Origin: Microcaldota archaeon
GTDB lineage: Archaea > Micrarchaeota > Micrarchaeia > Micrarchaeales > Micrarchaeaceae
Reading direction: 5' to 3'
DNA length: 64,000 bases
Assembly (NCBI GenBank): GCA_021799475.1
Contig: JAJZAJ010000002.1
Location: 251,168 to 315,167 of the forward strand
The position numbers and the translations under genes are program-made. Numbering within the stretch: the stretch's first letter is position 1; every line of letters starts with the position of its first letter. Shown piece by piece: positions 1-8,670 of the stretch. The notes under the pieces were generated by a model, which saw nothing but the letters and a program-made list of their open reading frames with translations, had not been told where the DNA came from and searched no databases.

Positions 1-1
1 C

Positions 2-580
2 AAGGACGTCAGCGTGTTCATTGCGGCAATACCATTTGGCGCATACTTCGGGGAAGGTAGAGAAAAGGGAATCAGCTGCAAGATATCGTCGTGGCACAGG
101 ATAAATTCCGAGATACTGCCGGTTGAGGCAAAGGCCAGTGGAAACTACATAAACTCAATAATAGCCAATACGGAAGCGAGAAAGGCTGGCTATGATGAGG
201 CGATACTCATGTCGACCAACGGCATGGTGGCGGAAGGGCCTGGAGAAAACTTGTTCCTTGTAAAAGAGAATGCCCTGGTCACTCCTGATAAGAGCGCTGA
301 TATACTGATAGGGATAACGAGGGATTCGATTATAAAGATAGCTGAAGAGGTTGGTATAGATGTCGATGAGCGCGAGGTGCATAAGGAGGAATTGTACACC
401 GCTGACGAGGTGTTCTTCACAGGTACTGCGGCAGAGGTAACGCCGATAGTCAATATAGATGGCATAAAGATAGGAAAGGGGAAACCGGGGCCGATAACAA
501 AGCTTCTGCAGGAGAAGTACAGTGAGATAGTGGCTGGAAAGAACGAGGTATTCGAGAACTGGTTGACATATGTAAAATGA
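2..580 (+). CDS. ilvE: Branched-chain amino acid aminotransferase, C-terminal part (5' cut by window)
   Basis: PLP-dependent class IV aminotransferase that makes or degrades Leu, Ile and Val. The frame is open from base 2, so the true start lies upstream; the GTG at 14 is an internal Val. About 192 residues are visible, roughly the C-terminal two thirds of the usual 290-310. Family landmarks include 'KASGNYINSI' with the following Glu/Ala stretch, 'EGPGENLF' (the SEGSGENLF-type PLP-phosphate loop) and 'FFTGTAAEVTPI' near the end. The catalytic Lys is the one in 'EAKASGNY'-type context or lies just upstream; I did not settle which. The gene stands alone on the plus strand, converging on pth2. 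D-amino acid aminotransferase is a less likely alternative. Confidence 0.92.
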   Translation, partial: KDVSVFIAAIPFGAYFGEGREKGISCKISSWHRINSEILPVEAKASGNYINSIIANTEARKAGYDEAILMSTNGMVAEGPGENLFLVKENALVTPDKSADILIGITRDSIIKIAEEVGIDVDEREVHKEELYTADEVFFTGTAAEVTPIVNIDGIKIGKGKPGPITKLLQEKYSEIVAGKNEVFENWLTYVK

Positions 581-606
581 GCAGATGCATCAGGATTCGG
601 GAGGAA

Positions 607-969
607 TCACAGGAGCTTTAGCTTCCCGGTTATGAAATCAAGTTCTCCGCTTTTCCATGGGCCTACTCCGAGCGCCGTTGTTGTGCCGGGAGGCAGCTGT
701 GTAAGCCCGGCATCGTTGACGATGGCGCATGGAATCCTTTTGAACTGAAATGCCTTGTAGAGCTTTATGAGCGCCTCTTCATCCGTTACCTTTAACACTA
801 TCTTCTTCTGCCCGCTGCTGAGCCACTCCTTCGTAATTCTCTCGTCTTTTCTTTCCGCTTCCAGATAGCTTAGTATCACAGCATGGCCTATCTGCGCCCC
901 TATCTTCCCCTTGCCCATGTCAAGGTCGGCCCTTACTATCACGACTTGCTTTATCTCATCGATTGCCAT
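607..969 (-). CDS. pth2: Peptidyl-tRNA hydrolase, archaeal/eukaryotic type (Pth2)
   Basis: Cytosolic hydrolase that releases peptides from prematurely dropped peptidyl-tRNA. Its 120 residues match the normal Pth2 length. The N-terminus 'VVIVRADLDMGKGKIGAQIGHA' region carries the family signature (V-x-R-x-D-L-x-M-G-K-G-K-x-A-x-Q). The C-terminus has 'PGTTTALGVGPW', the conserved TxLAIGP-type motif. It lies 34 nt downstream of the HAD phosphatase on the same strand, so the two are probably cotranscribed. Nothing unusual was seen. Confidence 0.95.
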   Translation of the reverse strand: MAIDEIKQVVIVRADLDMGKGKIGAQIGHAVILSYLEAERKDERITKEWLSSGQKKIVLKVTDEEALIKLYKAFQFKRIPCAIVNDAGLTQLPPGTTTALGVGPWKSGELDFITGKLKLL

Positions 970-1003
970 GAAGTTGTTTGGGACACGGTATTTTTAAGCC
1001 ATA

Positions 1004-1648
1004 CTATTGCACTGAACGGCTGCGTCTCATGTTCCTATTGGATATGTTACACGAGAGAGGCATGGCATCTATCAGCCTTCCGGCCTCTGAGATGCTGTTG
1101 ACTACAGTTATAGGGTTGTCCTTATTTATCTTCACCACCATGCCCCTGATTCTGTTGTATGTCTTTTTAAGAAGGAACACCTTGCAGCCCTTCTTTGCTG
1201 CATATAAAGCCTCTTTGATTCCGTCTCCAATCAGCAGAGGGAGAACGCCATTGACGTCGTTGCCTTTTTCCGAGTCCTTTACTCTCTCAACCAATACTTC
1301 GGCCAGCCCCTCTTCCTCCAGCATCCCTTTTATTGATGCGGTATCGATTACATTATTGGATGTTCTTATCACTACCAGCACCCCTTTGCTCACAAGCTTC
1401 CTCATCAGATCTGCCGCTTCCGGATCAAGCGACTTTTCGATCTGCCTTGCAGCTTTGCTCTTAGCCAGCGTGACAGCGCTAGAGAATATGAATTCTCTGA
1501 AGGCATTTGATGCGGTCGTGCCTCCCCTTATCAGCCTTTTCGCATATCCGTTCTCGATCTCGTCCTGCGCAGTGCCGTCGAAATCGAAGACGACTACCTC
1601 TATGCCATTCAGAGTAGTGAACATATCCTCACTGGTCGTGGGAAACAT
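1004..1648 (-). CDS. HAD-superfamily hydrolase, probably a phosphatase
   Basis: A 214-residue haloacid dehalogenase fold protein. Motif I is 'VVFDFDGTAQD' near residue 20, with the nucleophile Asp and the acid/base Asp two residues later. Motif II is 'VVIRTSN' (Ser/Thr), motif III a Lys around 'RVKDSEKG', and motif IV 'LLIGDGIKEAL', where Glu stands in for the usual second Asp. An all-helical cap of about 60 residues sits after motif I, as in phosphoglycolate phosphatase-like members. The substrate cannot be read from sequence. The last 20 residues are Arg/Ser-rich and look unstructured. It is followed by pth2. A start at 1624 (second Met) is also possible. Confidence 0.75.
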   Translation of the reverse strand: MFPTTSEDMFTTLNGIEVVVFDFDGTAQDEIENGYAKRLIRGGTTASNAFREFIFSSAVTLAKSKAARQIEKSLDPEAADLMRKLVSKGVLVVIRTSNNVIDTASIKGMLEEEGLAEVLVERVKDSEKGNDVNGVLPLLIGDGIKEALYAAKKGCKVFLLKKTYNRIRGMVVKINKDNPITVVNSISEAGRLIDAMPLSCNISNRNMRRSRSVQ

Positions 1649-1764
1649 AACACAATTGCTCTTTAAAAAGACGTTTATGCATTAGCCAATTAACGTAAAT
1701 TTTCTGGTACGGCCAAAAAGGCAAAAGTTATTATCCTATTGAAGATAAATATTGTTGTGATCTC

Positions 1765-2913
1765 TTGCTGCAGCCGGAAGTTGTCGCTATAGTAAAGAAG
1801 CTGCTTAAGGGATACTACTCCAAGACAGATGTATCCCCTTCCCGCATTGAAAGGAGGGAGTTCGGATTCGGAAGCTTCGAGAAAAAGATAGATTTCCGCC
1901 ACGTATCATTCAGGAACGGCATTGATTTCAAGAGATATCTCGTAGAGAACACTCCCGCATTCATCAACTGTTCCCCTTCAGAATACGAGAGGCCGGATGC
2001 AAGGCCGATGGAAAACAAGGGGTGGCTTGGCAGGGAGCTTGTTTTTGATCTTGATGCGACAGACCTGAAGCTCAAGTGCCAATCCGAGCATGGTACGGAC
2101 TGGGTATGCCAGGAATGCTTCGACGGCATAAAGCAGCAGGCTCTGCACCTTGTTGAGGATTTTCTGGTTCCGGATTTCGGATTCTCACTTGAGGAAATAA
2201 AGGTTAACTTTTCTGGGAATAGAGGCTACCATATCCATGTTAACAATGAAGAGATATTCAGGCTTGACGGGAATGCAAGAAAAAGCATCAGCGACTATAT
2301 AACAGGGAATAACATCATAGCAGGGTCATTCTTTCCCACATTGGACCAGAGAGGAACTAAGGTATATGGCCCGAAGCCGACCGACTTCGGATGGGGAGGA
2401 AAGTTCGCTAGGAGCTTCATAAGCGCGCTCAATTCTGGCGCACCCGCATTGCAGGAGCTAGGGATAGAGCAGTCCCTTGCGAGGAAACTCGAGAGGAACA
2501 AGGCAGAAGTGATCCTCGGGATAAGCAACGGGAACTGGGGCAAGGTAACAATACCGAAAAAGGAGGAATTCTGGAATGCTGTGATTAAAAGGATGGCTGT
2601 AAGGATCAGCGACCCTATTGACGCAGGGGTCACGAATGATATATATCATATGATCAGGCTGCCGAATACGATACATGGAGACACAGGATTGAACGGTACG
2701 GTGCTTGATTCAGTCAAGGATCTCCAGGACTTTGACCCTATGAGCGACGCGGTAGTATTCTCCAACGGAACGATGAAAGTGCATGTAAAGAAATGCCCCG
2801 GGTTTAGCATGAAAGGGGAGTCTTTCGGCCCTTATGAGGATAAAGATGTGGAACTCCCGCAATACGCTGCGCTCTATCTGTTACTCAAAAGAGTGGCGAT
2901 ATTGAAAGGATGA
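1765..2913 (+). CDS. priS: DNA primase, small catalytic subunit PriS
   Basis: Catalytic subunit of the archaeal/eukaryotic-type primase that makes replication primers with PriL, which is not in this window. It has 382 residues, a normal length. Catalytic acids are in 'FDLDATD' (residues 94-100). A zinc site is formed by C105, H109, C115 and C118. 'FSGNRGYHIHV' (about 149-159) is the conserved SGRRGxHxHV nucleotide-binding motif, and 'RLPNTIHGDTG' matches the C-terminal RLPxSLHGKTG element. The TTG start at 1765 is supported by GTGAT at 1757-1761 with a 3-nt spacer, and no closer ATG exists. Confidence 0.95.
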   Translation: MLQPEVVAIVKKLLKGYYSKTDVSPSRIERREFGFGSFEKKIDFRHVSFRNGIDFKRYLVENTPAFINCSPSEYERPDARPMENKGWLGRELVFDLDATDLKLKCQSEHGTDWVCQECFDGIKQQALHLVEDFLVPDFGFSLEEIKVNFSGNRGYHIHVNNEEIFRLDGNARKSISDYITGNNIIAGSFFPTLDQRGTKVYGPKPTDFGWGGKFARSFISALNSGAPALQELGIEQSLARKLERNKAEVILGISNGNWGKVTIPKKEEFWNAVIKRMAVRISDPIDAGVTNDIYHMIRLPNTIHGDTGLNGTVLDSVKDLQDFDPMSDAVVFSNGTMKVHVKKCPGFSMKGESFGPYEDKDVELPQYAALYLLLKRVAILKG

Positions 2914-3352
2914 GTGCTGCTTCCTTCCTGCCCTTAATGCCTTCATTATGCTGCCGTCTTTTTTGGTCGGGCGGAGAAACGGAATCAGGCATGCTGGCAA
3001 TCCGATAGGTTTTGCTGCTTCAGCTGTGTCTATCAGGATAACATCGCTTTCTGGTGCCCTATCATTCTCTTTCTTTATTTTCAGACTAGATTCTAACATT
3101 GACTTGCCATTGAACTGTGTCGTCTAGAAGCATATCACAAACGGTCCTTTTAATCCTTTCGTACGCCTTCGTTTCACATGAAAGCCTTGCCCGCGTAAGA
3201 AATCACTAGAGCCACGAAACTAATGGGTCCGTTGTGCGGCAAGCATAAAGGATGATGAGAATGGCAGATGAAGGAGTTAATGGCACGTGTTCCGCTGCTA
3301 CCGTAGCCAATGATAAGCTTTTTATGTTGATTGCAGATATTATAGAGATTTG
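2914..3352. other. 439-nt stretch without a supported gene
   Basis: Lies between the priS stop and the DUF373 start. A minus-strand reading frame of 72 codons (2881-3099) overlaps the priS 3' end, matches no family I recognise and has no clear start signal, so I do not call it. A weak TATA-like 'ttttatgttgat' and A/T-rich 'gatattatagagatt' just before 3353 may belong to the DUF373 promoter. No tRNA, C/D-box pair or long hairpin was found. Confidence 0.5.
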
Positions 3353-4579
3353 ATGGCGGAGCGCATATTGGTCCTGGCTGTCGATATAGACAATGATCTT
3401 TACAGGAGGACCAAGATAACAGGGCCAGTGATTGGGAGGAATGACAATCTGAAGGCAGCCGCGAGGCTCGCTTTGGCTGACCCACAGGATCCGGATGCAA
3501 ACACGATGTTCGAAGCTGTTAGAAAATATGACCAGCTGAAGAGAGCGGGAAATCATGTCGCGGTCGTCACTGTGACGGGTGCGGAAAAAGAGGGCTATGC
3601 TGCGGATTCCGAGCTTGCACGTCAGCTCGATATAGCACTCGACAAATTCAAGGCGGATTCATGCGTGCTTGTCACTGACGGCGCCAGCGACGAGAGGGTT
3701 CTGCCGATGCTTAAAACTAGAGTCAAGGTAAACAGCGTTGACCTTGTCAGGATGAAGCAGGCGGCTGAACTTGAGAACACATATTTCACCATACTTGAGA
3801 AGCTCAAGGAGCCGCACTATGCAAGGATAGTTTTCGGAATACCTGCGATATTGCTGCTGCTGTTTGCGCTCAGCTACTGGTTCAACTTTGGATGGCAGCT
3901 CCCTGTAGCCCTGGTTGGCCTTTACCTCGTGGCAAAGGGATTCGGGCTAGAAGATGCCCTGGTGGATTCATTTAGGGGTTTCGGCTTCAGCATCTACAGG
4001 ATGAGTTTCGTGTTTTACGTCGGAGCCCTGATATTCGCGATAATTGCCGTAGTGGTCGGGTTCGGGCTTTACGCGCAGGCGATGTCGCAGCATCTCGCTT
4101 CTGACGGGCTTACTCTGGCAGCATACTGGCTCGAAGGGTTCCTTATAATAATACCGATATCGATGGTGCTGTACCTTATAGGAAAAGTCACTGATCTGGA
4201 GAGCAGGAGGCAGCACTACAGGGCCATAGCGCAAGGCACATACGTAGGCTATGGAGTCGCTTCGATAGTGCTGTTCTATCTCGCCGCAGCATGGATAATA
4301 GGGCAGATATATTTCTGGCAGTTCCTTGTGTACAGCGCGGTTACCCTTGTCGGCGGCTATGCCGTAGCCAGCTTCAGCGCCATACTCAGGAAAGAGGCAG
4401 TAAGGAACAAGAAGATCAAGAACAAGCAGGTGGTCAATGACATCGGCGCGTATGTCGGGAAGATCGTAGACGTCGATGCAAAGAGGGGGGTCATGATGAT
4501 AAAGACAGATTACGGCAGCACCCTGAGATTCGACATCGACAGGATAACAAACATATCTGATAGAGTAGTTATAAGATAG
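3353..4579 (+). CDS. DUF373 family archaeal membrane protein
   Basis: A protein of 408 residues. The N-terminal half (about 1-150) is a soluble domain opening with 'RILVLAVDIDNDLYRRT' and containing 'GPVIGRNDN' and 'LVTDGASDERVLP', which are hallmarks of the archaeal DUF373 family. Residues from about 158 on hold six or so hydrophobic segments, so the protein is a polytopic membrane protein with a cytosolic head. The C-terminal 60 residues after the last helix are basic and probably cytosolic ('NDIGAYVGKIVDVDAKRG'). Function is unknown. I took ATG 3353 rather than the TTG immediately before it. It precedes the Rpp29-S17 operon by 112 nt. Confidence 0.85.
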   Translation: MAERILVLAVDIDNDLYRRTKITGPVIGRNDNLKAAARLALADPQDPDANTMFEAVRKYDQLKRAGNHVAVVTVTGAEKEGYAADSELARQLDIALDKFKADSCVLVTDGASDERVLPMLKTRVKVNSVDLVRMKQAAELENTYFTILEKLKEPHYARIVFGIPAILLLLFALSYWFNFGWQLPVALVGLYLVAKGFGLEDALVDSFRGFGFSIYRMSFVFYVGALIFAIIAVVVGFGLYAQAMSQHLASDGLTLAAYWLEGFLIIIPISMVLYLIGKVTDLESRRQHYRAIAQGTYVGYGVASIVLFYLAAAWIIGQIYFWQFLVYSAVTLVGGYAVASFSAILRKEAVRNKKIKNKQVVNDIGAYVGKIVDVDAKRGVMMIKTDYGSTLRFDIDRITNISDRVVIR

Positions 4580-4691
4580 AGGATATATAGAATGATAGAA
4601 GGAAAATAGAAAAAACAGAGAGGAAAAGCATCCTGAGTTCGATACGGAGCGCATTATATCTGTATATCTATATCTTTCCGGTGCGAGTGGC

Positions 4692-4994
4692 ATGCCATAC
4701 AACAACAAGAACATTGTCCTCCATGAGCTCATAGGCCTCGATGTCGAGATAATAAACAGCTCTGATAGGTCGCAGATAGGCATCACGGGCAGGATTATCG
4801 ATGAAGGGAAAAACACCTTTTCGGTGGAGACAAGCAAAGGTATTAAAACAGTTGTGAAGAAAATATCTACGCTTAAGATCGCTGTGCCCGGCATAAGGAA
4901 CGGCTCGTTTGTCGTAGAGGGCACGGAGATTGGCTTCAGGCCCCATGAACGCATAGAGAAAGGCCTAAAGTACTATAAGCGGAGGAAACTCTGA
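4692..4994 (+). CDS. rnp1: Ribonuclease P protein component 1 (Rpp29/Pop4 family)
   Basis: RNA-binding subunit of archaeal RNase P, which trims the 5' leader of pre-tRNAs together with RNase P RNA. The 100-residue protein has the Sm-like beta barrel pattern: 'HELIGLDVEI', 'GITGRIIDEGKNTFSVET', 'VPGIRNGSFVVEGTEIGFRPHERI'. It heads the ribosomal gene run, its usual place in archaea just before S17 (usually after L29, which is not seen here). A TATA-like A/T run at about 4652-4675 may be the operon promoter. Confidence 0.9.
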   Translation: MPYNNKNIVLHELIGLDVEIINSSDRSQIGITGRIIDEGKNTFSVETSKGIKTVVKKISTLKIAVPGIRNGSFVVEGTEIGFRPHERIEKGLKYYKRRKL

Positions 4995-5041
4995 GCATAC
5001 TGCTCTTGAGAGGCTTGCGCTTACGTTTAGTAGTGAAGCTT

Positions 5042-5335
5042 ATGGATTGCAATGATTCAAAATGCCCATTCCACGGGTCACTCAAGACTCATGGATACGA
5101 GATAGAGGGAGACGTAGTCAGCGACAAGCTCGGGAAGACTGTGATAATAGGGCATTCGTATACGACATTCCTCAAGAAATACCAGAGATCCCTCAGAAAG
5201 AATTCAAGGATCGCAGCACATAACCCAGACTGCATCGGGGCAAAGACAGGGGACAAAGTGCTCATCGCTGAAACAAGGCGATTGAGCAAGACGATATCAT
5301 TTGTCGTCACCAAAGTGATAAGCAAAAAACAATAG
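5042..5335 (+). CDS. rps17: 30S ribosomal protein S17 (uS17)
   Basis: Primary 16S rRNA-binding protein of the small subunit. The archaeal signature 'CNDSKCPFHG' is followed by 'GYEIEGDVVSDKLGKTVII' and 'HNPDCIGAKTGDKVLIAETR', the OB-fold core. The ATG at 5042 gives 97 residues with an A-GTGA element a few bases upstream. An in-frame TTG at 5006 would add 12 residues, and GTG 5033 is also possible. It follows Rpp29 by 47 nt and precedes L14. Confidence 0.95.
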   Translation: MDCNDSKCPFHGSLKTHGYEIEGDVVSDKLGKTVIIGHSYTTFLKKYQRSLRKNSRIAAHNPDCIGAKTGDKVLIAETRRLSKTISFVVTKVISKKQ

Positions 5336-5362
5336 TAATTAAGGATCAACAGTAGTGGTTTT

Positions 5363-5761
5363 ATGAAGGGAATAGCAACTAAGATATCAAGGACGCTTAT
5401 ACCTGGGTCTATACTCGTTTGCGCTGACAACAGCGGTGCGAAAACTCTCATGATAATAAACAAGCTCGGCAAGGGCCACCATCACAACAGGCTCGCGTCG
5501 GCAGGCATAGGCGACATAGTGAGCGCCAGCGTGAAGACCGGCAGCACTTCATACATAAAGAAGAAGGTCAAGGCAGTAATCATCAGGCAGAAGTCGCCGA
5601 TAAGGCGGGCGAATGGCATTAGGGTAAGGTTCGAAGACAATGCCGCGATACTTGTGAATGACGTGAACCTTGCAATAGGTACCGAGGTAAAGGGAGCAAT
5701 GGCAAGGGAGATAGTTGAACGTTATGTCAAGCTCGCCGGCATCGCATCGAGAGTTATTTGA
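5363..5761 (+). CDS. rpl14: 50S ribosomal protein L14 (uL14)
   Basis: Large-subunit protein at the subunit interface near the sarcin-ricin loop. Its 132 residues match archaeal L14. Landmarks are 'CADNSGAKTLMIINKLG' (the family PROSITE-like region), 'VKAVIIRQKSPIRRANGIRVRFEDNA' and 'GTEVKGAMAREI'. It sits in the conserved S17-L14-L24 order with short spacers. L24 begins 12 nt after the stop if the ATG is used, or immediately after with TTG. Confidence 0.96.
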   Translation: MKGIATKISRTLIPGSILVCADNSGAKTLMIINKLGKGHHHNRLASAGIGDIVSASVKTGSTSYIKKKVKAVIIRQKSPIRRANGIRVRFEDNAAILVNDVNLAIGTEVKGAMAREIVERYVKLAGIASRVI

Positions 5762-5773
5762 TTGTTGATCATT

Positions 5774-6271
5774 ATGATAAAGAGCAGTAAGCCAAGATAT
5801 CAGAGGTTCTTTAGGTTCAATGCGCCGATGCATGTGAAGCAGCATTTCGTCCATGCGCACATAGACAAGGCGCTCAGGTCGAAGCTCAAGATAAGCGCAA
5901 GGAGCGTGCAGATATCGAAGGGAGACACCGTAAAAGTTATGAGCGGAGCGAAGAGAGGCACTTCCGGAAAGGTGACTGCAGTAAATATGAGGACGGGAAG
6001 GGTAGCCATTGACAGCCTGTCAAGGAAGAACGCAAGGGGCAAGGAGAGCCCAAGGAGCGTGCACGTGAGCAGCATTTACATAACTGAATTGAATTTATCT
6101 GACAAATGGAGAGCCGGAAAGCTGAAGCTGCAGCCTGTCATAGAGAAGAAAGACAAGCAGGCGAGTATTCCTCAGCAGAAACCGGCAGCTGCGGCTGTGC
6201 CGCAGCATGACAGGAAAACAGAAGTTAAGGCGGCAGCGCCTGTCGCTGCGGCAGGGGCAGCCAACAAGTGA
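5774..6271 (+). CDS. rpl24: 50S ribosomal protein L24 (uL24) with Ala/Lys/Gln-rich C-terminal extension
   Basis: Assembly-initiator protein of the large subunit. It has 165 residues from ATG 5774 (TTG 5762 is in frame). The KOW motif 'ISKGDTVKVMSGAKRGTSGKV' lies in the first half, preceded by 'HVKQHFVHAHIDKALRSK', typical of archaeal L24/L26. After about residue 115 comes a low-complexity tail rich in Lys, Gln, Pro and Ala, longer than in most archaea and probably disordered on the ribosome surface. The stop lies 5 nt before the S4e ATG. Confidence 0.94.
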   Translation: MIKSSKPRYQRFFRFNAPMHVKQHFVHAHIDKALRSKLKISARSVQISKGDTVKVMSGAKRGTSGKVTAVNMRTGRVAIDSLSRKNARGKESPRSVHVSSIYITELNLSDKWRAGKLKLQPVIEKKDKQASIPQQKPAAAAVPQHDRKTEVKAAAPVAAAGAANK

Positions 6272-6276
6272 TAAAA

Positions 6277-6960
6277 ATGGGAAGAAAAGGAAACCACAGG
6301 CATCTGGCAGGTCTTGCAACACCTGATTTCTATAATGTTCACAGGAAAGAATTCGAATACGTCACCAAATCGGGAGCGGGAAGACATACTTCGGAAAAGA
6401 GCATACCTCTCATACTCGCAATCAAAAAAGCGGGACTCGCATCAACAAAGAGAGACGCTGTAAGAGTGCTGAACGAAACTACGGTTCTCGTCAACGGCAG
6501 GAGGATAAGGGAAATGAAGTACCCCGTAGGATTAAACGACATTATTGAGTTCAAGGATGCAGGCAGGTCTATAGCGGTAGGCATAAACGCAAACGGCCAG
6601 TGCACGCTTGATGATACAAAGACGGACAGGAGCAACATGCATATCAAGGTAATCGGTAAATACAAGGCGGCAAAAGGAGCGATAATGCTCAGGCTGCATG
6701 ATGGAAGCATAATCAAGGGAGATAACACCACGAAGGTTAACGACTCTGTTGTCATAACCGATGACAGGACGCTGAAGAAGACGATACCGATGAAGGAGGG
6801 CGCGAAGTGCCTTATCATAAACGGAGTCCATCTGGGCTCTGGAGGAACATTGAAGAAGATAAAGGCAGGGACGATGAAAATTCCTGCTACTGTTATAGTG
6901 CAGCCCGAAAATGGGGAAGAGTTTGAAACGATGATAAAGAACATACTGGTTACCGGATGA
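6277..6960 (+). CDS. rps4e: 30S ribosomal protein S4e
   Basis: Archaeal/eukaryotic small-subunit protein, 227 residues from ATG 6277 (in-frame GTG at 6268 overlaps L24). The N-terminus 'GRKGNHRHLAGLATPDFYNVHRKE' is characteristic. An S4-type RNA-binding stretch ('AIKKAGLASTKRDAVRVLNETTVLVNGR') follows, and a KOW-like segment lies near residue 175. Its location between L24 and L5 is the standard archaeal spc order. Its stop overlaps the upstream candidate start of L5 in an ATGA arrangement, implying translational coupling. Confidence 0.95.
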   Translation: MGRKGNHRHLAGLATPDFYNVHRKEFEYVTKSGAGRHTSEKSIPLILAIKKAGLASTKRDAVRVLNETTVLVNGRRIREMKYPVGLNDIIEFKDAGRSIAVGINANGQCTLDDTKTDRSNMHIKVIGKYKAAKGAIMLRLHDGSIIKGDNTTKVNDSVVITDDRTLKKTIPMKEGAKCLIINGVHLGSGGTLKKIKAGTMKIPATVIVQPENGEEFETMIKNILVTG

Positions 6961-6965
6961 TACGA

Positions 6966-7487
6966 ATGGCAGGAGACAATCCTATGAGAGAGATAATCAT
7001 AGACAAGCTTGTGGTAAACATAGGCACAGGCAGCGATGGGAAAGCCCAGGAAAGCGCAGAAAAGCTCCTCAGCCTTCTTACGGGAGGTAAACCGGTGGCT
7101 GCAAGATCGAAGAAGAGATTGCCCGCATTCAAGATATCTAAAGGCCAGGAGATAGGGGCATTCATAACCCTGAGGGGCAATAAGATAGACCCGATAGCAA
7201 AAAAACTATTCGACGCGGTTGACAACAAGATAAAGGAGAGCTCCGTTACGGACAACAGCCTGTGCTTCGGCATAAGGGAGTACATAGATATATCTGGAGT
7301 GAAATACGATCCTAAGATAGGGATGATGGGCATGAACGTAAACCTGTCTTTCAGGAGGAAGGGGCTTCGTGTCGCGCTCAGGAAAAGAAAAATGAGCAAA
7401 GTGCCGGAAAGGCACAGAAAGGTATCGAGGGACGAGATAAAGGAGTTCATAAAGAAGAGGTTTAATGCTGAGATCATGCAGCAATGA
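6966..7487 (+). CDS. rpl5: 50S ribosomal protein L5 (uL5)
   Basis: 5S rRNA-binding protein of the central protuberance. 173 residues from ATG 6966; ATG 6957 overlaps the S4e stop and would add three residues. A GGATGAT element at 6955-6961 precedes ATG 6966. Conserved segments are 'IIIDKLVVNIGTGSDG', 'RSKKRLPAFKISKGQEIGAFITLRG', 'CFGIREYIDISGVKYDPKIGMMGMNV' and 'LRKRKMSKVPERHR'. Length and order are as expected for archaea. Confidence 0.96.
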   Translation: MAGDNPMREIIIDKLVVNIGTGSDGKAQESAEKLLSLLTGGKPVAARSKKRLPAFKISKGQEIGAFITLRGNKIDPIAKKLFDAVDNKIKESSVTDNSLCFGIREYIDISGVKYDPKIGMMGMNVNLSFRRKGLRVALRKRKMSKVPERHRKVSRDEIKEFIKKRFNAEIMQQ

Positions 7488-7510
7488 GGAAGAGGCATTT
7501 GAGATAAGCA

Positions 7511-7681
7511 ATGGTAATGATTATGAAGGTTTCATTGGAAGAAAAGATGAAGGGCAAGGGCCTGAGGAAGTGCAGGGTCTGCGGTACCCCGAGAGGGCTC
7601 AACAGGGCGCACAACCTATATATCTGCAGGAGATGCTTCCGTGAAGTCGCCAAAGAGCTTGGTTTCAAGAAATACGGATAG
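7511..7681 (+). CDS. rps14: 30S ribosomal protein S14, zinc-binding (uS14)
   Basis: Small 56-residue protein of the 30S head. The zinc site is CRVCG...CRRC, with four Cys spaced C-x2-C-x14-C-x2-C, followed by 'FREVAKELGFKKYG', the invariant S14 C-terminus. ATG codons at 7511, 7517 and 7523 are all in frame; 7523 would give 52 residues, closest to the usual archaeal length. It lies between L5 and S8, its standard place. The stop codon overlaps the first G of the GGTGAT element of S8. Confidence 0.95.
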   Translation: MVMIMKVSLEEKMKGKGLRKCRVCGTPRGLNRAHNLYICRRCFREVAKELGFKKYG

Positions 7682-7689
7682 GTGATGCG

Positions 7690-8073
7690 ATGGTGGACAG
7701 GATAGCTGACATGATAAACACGATAAAGACCAACGAAAGGATAGGCAGGCCTGAGTGCATATTGCTCTCAACGAAAATGTCTCGTGCGCTTCTCGATGTT
7801 ATGAAAAGGACATCGTACATAAACGGATACGAGGAATTCAATGAAGGAAGGATAAGGATGGCGAGGGTCGCGCTTTCCAACAGGATAAACAATATAGGAG
7901 TGGTAAAACCAAGGGTTGCGGTAAAGGCTGGCGAGATACAGAGATACGAGATGAGATATATACCGAGCAGGGATTTCGGGATATTGGTGCTATCGACCTC
8001 GAAGGGGCTGCTCACCAACAAGGAGGCGAAGGAGCAAAAAACAGGAGGCAGGCTGATAGCTTACGTGTATTGA
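7690..8073 (+). CDS. rps8: 30S ribosomal protein S8 (uS8)
   Basis: 16S rRNA-binding protein of the platform, 127 residues. Recognised from 'DMINTIKTNERIGRPECILLSTKM', 'INNIGVVKPRVAVKAGEIQRYEMRYIPSRDFGILVLSTSKGLLTNKEA', the C-terminal RNA-binding core shared by archaeal S8 proteins. The ATG start is preceded by GGTGAT at 7681-7686 with a 3-nt spacer, the cleanest ribosome-binding site of this operon. Confidence 0.96.
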   Translation: MVDRIADMINTIKTNERIGRPECILLSTKMSRALLDVMKRTSYINGYEEFNEGRIRMARVALSNRINNIGVVKPRVAVKAGEIQRYEMRYIPSRDFGILVLSTSKGLLTNKEAKEQKTGGRLIAYVY

Positions 8074-8111
8074 TCATTAAGCAAAAATTGAAACATTGAA
8101 ATGTGGTATTT

Positions 8112-8633
8112 ATGGCTGAAATCGAGGTGCCTGAAGGAGTCCAGATAGGCGTAAACGGGAATGTGGTCACTACGAAGGGCCAGCTGGGCGAGAATGCCAG
8201 AAGGTTCAATGACGCGCTGATTTCCGTAGTAAAGGAGGGCAGCAAGATATCGATAAAGCCGACGGAGTTCAAGAAGCTGCGGAAAAAAGGGATGATGGCG
8301 GAAAACTCGTTCGCCAAGGAGATAATGAATGATATATACGGGGTGCAGAAAGGCTACGAAAAAAACATGCAGTCGGTCTTCGCGCACTTCCCCACCGCTG
8401 TGGAAATCAGCGGAAAAAAGATTCTGATAAAAAATTTCATAGGAGAACGGGCTCCGAGGAAGGTCGATATAGTCGGAGAGACGAAAGTTGAGGTAAAGGG
8501 CCAGGCCGTAAGGGTTTACGGCCCAAGCAAGGATGATGTGTCGCAGACGTGCGCCAACATAAGGAAGACATGCAAGATAAGGAGGAAGGATGAAAGGACA
8601 TTCCAGGACGGGCTGTACTTTGCAGTACAATGA
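8112..8633 (+). CDS. rpl6: 50S ribosomal protein L6 (uL6)
   Basis: Two-domain protein near the factor-binding site of the large subunit. 173 residues from ATG 8112 (GTG 8103 in frame). Features are 'IEVPEGVQIGVNGNVVTTKG', 'GVQKGYEKNMQSVFAHFP', 'KNFIGERAPRKVDIVG' and 'GPSKDDVSQTCANIRKTCKIRRKDERTFQDGLYF', the latter typical of the archaeal/eukaryotic L9e/L6 C-terminus. Position between S8 and L32e is conserved. Confidence 0.95.
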   Translation: MAEIEVPEGVQIGVNGNVVTTKGQLGENARRFNDALISVVKEGSKISIKPTEFKKLRKKGMMAENSFAKEIMNDIYGVQKGYEKNMQSVFAHFPTAVEISGKKILIKNFIGERAPRKVDIVGETKVEVKGQAVRVYGPSKDDVSQTCANIRKTCKIRRKDERTFQDGLYFAVQ

Positions 8634-8670
8634 ATCGGAATAAATGGGAAAGACAGGACAGCGTGATATT

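Noticed and set aside
2881-3099. Minus-strand 72-codon frame after priS
   Set aside because: Overlaps the priS 3' end, matches no family I know and lacks a start signal; treated as chance.
3968-4954. 328-codon minus-strand frame opposite DUF373 and Rpp29
   Set aside because: Long but antisense to two clearly recognised genes, with no family resemblance.
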